NCBI GenBank assembly: GCA_018389105.1 | Contig: JACATO010000307.1 | Coordinates: 1,575,001 to 1,639,000, forward strand | Direction: 5' to 3' | Length of the DNA: 64,000 bases | DNA from: Nautilus pompilius | Lineage: Eukaryota > Mollusca > Cephalopoda > Nautilida > Nautilidae | Shown: positions 59,761 to 64,000 of the stretch, piece by piece | Numbering within the stretch: position 1 is the first letter of the stretch | Layout: each line of letters opens with the position of its first letter | Program-made: the position numbers and the translations under genes | Notes under the pieces: model-generated | The model's database searches: none | What the model was told of the DNA's origin: nothing | What the model saw: the letters and a program-made list of their open reading frames with translations, nothing else

Positions 59761-62045
59761 TTCTTAGTTTTCATTTTCAACTTTAAATTGCACATTTATA
59801 GCATACAATGTTCATCAAGTAAGGAAACACTATCTGGTGCTTCCATGACAGGTTCAAGTATCATCTATCTGACAGAAAGAATTTGGCCCTGTTAAATCAT
59901 GTCACTTTAAATCCTAACCATAAATTTGTTTTGAAGGATGTCAACACACTGATGGCATCTTACTCCAGATTCATGACTCTATTTTTCAAATATTTTAATC
60001 TGTTGTTAAATGATGATAAAACCTTGCCATTGTTTATCTTATTAATTTGCATATTTAATTTTTCTTCTCCCCAGCTCTTATTGAATTAGGCTTTCTTTTT
60101 TACCTTTTGAAATTGCTTTTTTTTTTTTTTGCTTTGTATTTTGTTTTAGTTTACAATAGACTAAGATTAGCAGGGAATATTTTATTTGTTTGATTTAATA
60201 TTCTTTCTACCACTTATTATGCATATGAAATAGATAGTATTCTGAACAATTTAGAGCTTCATAGATATATGTATGTATAAGGGTTAAGAGGCAGAAAAGG
60301 ATAGTGGGGTGAATATATATCAGATTTTGTTACATGGAGATATATCTTTTTTTCACTAAACTGCTAAAATCTCTGTTACAAACAAAGATTTTTAACATTG
60401 TGAATTTTATGTAAGAACTGGGACAGAAATTAATTTTTTTTACTCATTTTTCTCAGTCTGAATTGTACCATCAGAAAAGGAATGATAGATATGAGATGTC
60501 TGTCTATAGAGTAGAATGAAGAACAGCTGGTGGGTAAAGAACCATTAGGATAGATTGTGACAGCAGCCTGAAATTTTTGTGCATTTCTTTGTCCAAAATA
60601 TTTTAAAAATGACTGACTACTTTGACGTTTTAAGAACCTGGCAGTTTCGATGTATTCTCTTTAAAATGAATATTGCAATAATTCACTAAGCATGCTTATT
60701 ATTATTACCAACAGCTTACAAAAAATATACTTCACATATCTCTTTGCTGTTACCATGCTTTTTTATATACACAAGAGGCTGCAAGTGAACATCTATGTAC
60801 ACTATCTGCTCTACTCGTATTACAACTCTAGGTACAAAGCAGAGGGGTTTATTTTAGTTTTCTATAAAATAAGGACATTGCAAACTGTTTAAGTACATGT
60901 AACAGTCCATATTTTTAAATTTTTTATTTATTTACTTATTTATAATTGTATTATGATAATAGAAAGAATTCAAGAAAGCCATAAAAGTTAAACTGGAGTA
61001 GATTGTTCTAGTAATATTAAAAAGAACAAACATTAAACTATTATTTAAAAATACTTATATTTTTTTTTAATATTTTGGCAAAATGGTAAGTTAGATATTT
61101 TCATTTTGATTGATTTATACTGTAGATGTATGCATTTTTTAGGCAGCTATCAACAAATAAGTTAATAAAACAAACAAACAAGAAAAAGTAAACCAACCAA
61201 AATCTTGATATTTATGTAAAATCTCTTTAGTAGATTCTTAGATATATAATTTTATGTAGTCTTTATTTTTTTCGTTTTGGAGAGTAAAACATTATATACA
61301 ATTTCAACACTTTTTTAAAGATAAAATCTTTAAATATTGGTTGATTATATTGTTTAACAGTGTTTTTTTTTTAATTTATGAACAATTCTGTTAGCAATTG
61401 TGCTGAACTACTTTTCCCTATATGACAGGAGAAAATCTATTTTAATAAACAGAGGCAATTGAAACTAAATTGTATGCATGATTTTTATTTCATTTTAGTT
61501 TTTATATTCATTAAATATATATTTTAAAGCATATTAATCTATTTAGTAGAAAATATAATATAGTGTTTCACTTATTTGTATATCATCACAATCTCTGATT
61601 GAGTATACTGAAATTTGAATTTAAAATAAACTTCAGAGATTTACAACCCCAAACAGAGTTTGTTTCTTTCTAAGCAGAAATCATCTTGTTTGAAAAGCAA
61701 GTTACTAGTTCAATCCAAATTTCTCTGGGTTCTTTGCATTAAATTTTATTCTCATTTTATCTTCTCATCTTTTCATTGCATGAAATGTCATGTTTCCTTA
61801 AATGAATCCATTGGAAAACTTCACAATGTGTGGACACCAAACAGAAACCACACTTTTTAAATGCAGCATTTAGGAAGTCTTTGTTTATTTAGCTATTACA
61901 GCAAAGTAACCATAGGAAGATAATTAACTTGGTACCCTTTTGTGATATGAAGACAAATTTAAAATAATCCATCTACTTCAAAAATCAATATAAAACAACC
62001 CATGCTAAACAAATTATGAAATAATATTTGTCAGCTTCCAAGCAG
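59761..62045. other. AT-rich spacer, nothing identified
   Basis: Long T and A runs and short AT-driven frames; no recognised domain. Confidence 0.5.
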
Positions 62046-62049
62046 CTGG

Positions 62050-62630
62050 AGTAGCCCAACCTTTTTTTGTTTTACTGTGACCTCCAAAAGGACCTCCCAA
62101 CCCTCAGACTTCTGATGAAATTTAAATATGTATGTAAATATAAATATGCATGTATTTTCATTTATTAATCATTTAAAATTAAAAGAAATCTGATGTAAAT
62201 TCAGGTTTAAAAAATTTTTATTCATTGTCTTAAAACACACATGCACATTGAACCAATGATGATGCTCATTTAATCACAAACAAGCAAAGGTGGTAGAAAT
62301 CCTTCAAAGTTCTGTAGCTCTGCTGTCCCTTTTGTGGATTCATTTCAACTCACTAGTATGGTCTTTCATACCCATAAATGTAGAGCACAGAAACATCCTT
62401 GTTTGGAAATTCCTGTTGAAAACAGGCTAATGGCAAGGTGTGTCATAATTTTAAATTTTATATTCAAATCCTGGGGTAAGGAGAGAGAAAAAAATAAAAT
62501 TTGTTGATCAGAAGGGTTACCTCAGCCTTTTGGACACTTTTCTGTATTAAAAAAGCAACAAAAATAATTTCTTCTGATGACCCTTTGCAACCCTGATTTG
62601 GGTCACACCCAAAGGTTGGGATCGTGATAA
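62050..62630. mobile_element. non-autonomous hAT-like element
   Basis: The left edge AGCCCAACCTTTTTT followed by TGACC, and the right edge GACCCTTTGCAACCC...GGGTCACACCC...GGTTGGGATC, mirror the terminal pattern of the hAT at 34838-36431 (CCCAACCTTTTTT; GGTCGCAACCC...GGTTGGGA). The inside (about 550 bases) has no transposase domain that I can read, so this would be a MITE-like derivative of the same hAT group. Confidence 0.55.
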
Positions 62631-64000
62631 ATGCATCAGCTTAGTGGTAACAAACAAGCAATAACATATAACTGCATATTTTTTCCTTTTTTTAGTAGCA
62701 TGTGTTGCAAGACTGGAATGTCACTAAAATTGAAAACTGCAAATGATTATCTATGGTCTCATAATTGTACACTCTTTCTGGAGGACTGTATTGTATTTAT
62801 AAGTTCAGGAGTCATTTTAAGAACATCTTTTACATAGTTAATAAGACTGTAATACTTATAAAGAAAAAGTTTTTATTCATATTTTATTTTGATATTTTTA
62901 CAAGTTGATTTTTTAAAATGTTGTTGTTAATAGAAATGACAAAATTACAATTAGATTTTGTTTGTTTTTTTTGTTATGTATGATGACAAGCATAATAAAT
63001 GTTGTTAGACAATGACTTAATAATATATTTCTGACAGAATAATAGACAAAAGATTCTACCCTTTACTGGTTTCCTTGCATCATTATTATTATCTTTTATG
63101 TGGAATTGAACTTTTGCTACATTTTATAAATTTCACTTCAAAAGAATATTTTGTCATATTATTTAGATTGTCTTCTGATGGCTTTGACAGAATGCAGCTT
63201 ACATTATAGTTGCTCTTAACAAGTTGATTATTCTCATGCTTGTTGTGGGAGAATTGAACTAGAATATAATATGGCACACCATACTTTTAATCATAAATAA
63301 ATTTATAAATTCTGAGCCTATACAATATTTTAACACAGTTGCCTGGCAGATAGTTTCACCTAAACTATGATGGTATGTTATATATTTTTATGGATAATAA
63401 ATATTAGATTTTTAGAATATTTTCACTCGTACTATGTTCCTTCTTAGTCCTTGTTAAACAAAGAAATTCGTGATAGACTTCATTCAGGATTTATCATATC
63501 CAAATATATCCAACAAATGCCTTGGTGCTATACTTTTCAGTTGAGAAATAATATTCAAACCATCATCTGAAAGTGAGTAGGTTAGCAGAGAATGTTTAAT
63601 GGCTTCTTAATTACAGAATGGAAAGAAGATCCAAGTAATGATGGGTAGTTTGATTTGCTTTATATTAAATAAGTTGTTTTGGAATTACTCCGTTAAAAAT
63701 AATTTATGATTACTGTCTTTTTCTTTTACCAATTTTTGGAAGTAAACTACAACTGTAAAGACAACTTGGTAATTTTTCAAGCTTATAACATCACTTCTAT
63801 TATGAAATTGCTAGTGGTTCAATGAACTGATCCTGAAGATAGTGATAGAAAGGTTTTCTGAAACATTGATAGTTTTTTTATGAGAACAAAGGTTGCAATA
63901 AAATTTTGAAAAAATATGTTTCGAATAGCATAGAACTTCATCATTCTGCTAATTATTGTATTTCCTGTAAGATACTGAAATTCTGTTTCATTACTAGAGT
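62631..64000. other. AT-rich DNA, nothing identified
   Basis: No gene was recognised. The stretch 63815-63910 (CTGATCCTGAAGATAGTGATAG...GCAATAAAATTTTG) resembles 3' tails of some Penelope-like or SINE elements but is too short to assign. Confidence 0.45.

Noticed and set aside
1-64000. CRISPR arrays, rRNA genes, intact tRNA genes, bacterial operons
   Set aside because: No regularly spaced repeats, no rRNA-like blocks, no cloverleaf-capable tRNA and no clustered long reading frames were seen.

Overview
The window is animal nuclear DNA: very AT-rich (about 30% G+C by eye), intron-like, full of decayed transposons and simple repeats, with no operons and no long intact reading frames. Only one host coding exon could be supported. 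It covers 16834-16987 on the + strand, with a 3' splice site, a short 5' UTR, a strong start context, 33 codons and a GTAAGT 5' splice site. Its last residues (TAVLTVRMVMQGK) match the first beta-strand of KH domain 1 of poly(rC)-binding proteins (PCBP / hnRNP E / Drosophila mub), and it stops exactly where that family continues with EVGSIIGK. The N-terminus does not resemble vertebrate PCBP1-4. The host is therefore most likely an invertebrate (a mollusc or other marine lineage is plausible), but the species cannot be settled from the sequence. Nearly everything else would then be intron or upstream sequence of this gene.

Layout. 1-16833 lies upstream of the exon. It holds a Tc1-like relic (about 2740-3640), a second Tc1-like relic (about 4900-7270) split by a mariner (5046-6461), a DNA-transposon relic (7821-11010) interrupted by a MULE transposase relic and a GC-rich repeat, and a Tigger/pogo-like non-autonomous element (about 12760-14095). 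The last 1.3 kb before the exon is noticeably less AT-rich.

16988-64000 would be the first coding intron, if no exon was missed. It contains a LINE relic with RT and RNase H remnants (about 21430-23130, minus), a Tc1-like element with long two-repeat ends (23694-25333), and a Tigger transposase relic (26130 to about 28040). A second copy of the 7821-11010 family lies at 31747-32895. Next come a ZBED5/FAM200-type hAT (34838-36431), a weak Tc1 relic (about 37100-37900) and a GTF2IRD2-type hAT relic (about 38010-40060). Three further mariners follow (40210-41530, 44986-46250, 55712-56787), with a Tc1 element (47986-49307) of a type I recall from fish genomes, an N-terminal Tc1 fragment (about 50420-50760), a possible Penelope-like fragment (about 59530-59760), a small hAT-like element (about 62050-62630), tRNA-derived SINE candidates and microsatellites.

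No bacterial-style gene cluster, CRISPR array, rRNA, intact tRNA or new multigene system is visible. The interest lies in the PCBP start exon, the nested and duplicated transposons, and the Tc1 copy that may have been acquired horizontally. All family assignments were made by eye from translated motifs and remembered families; no searches were run.
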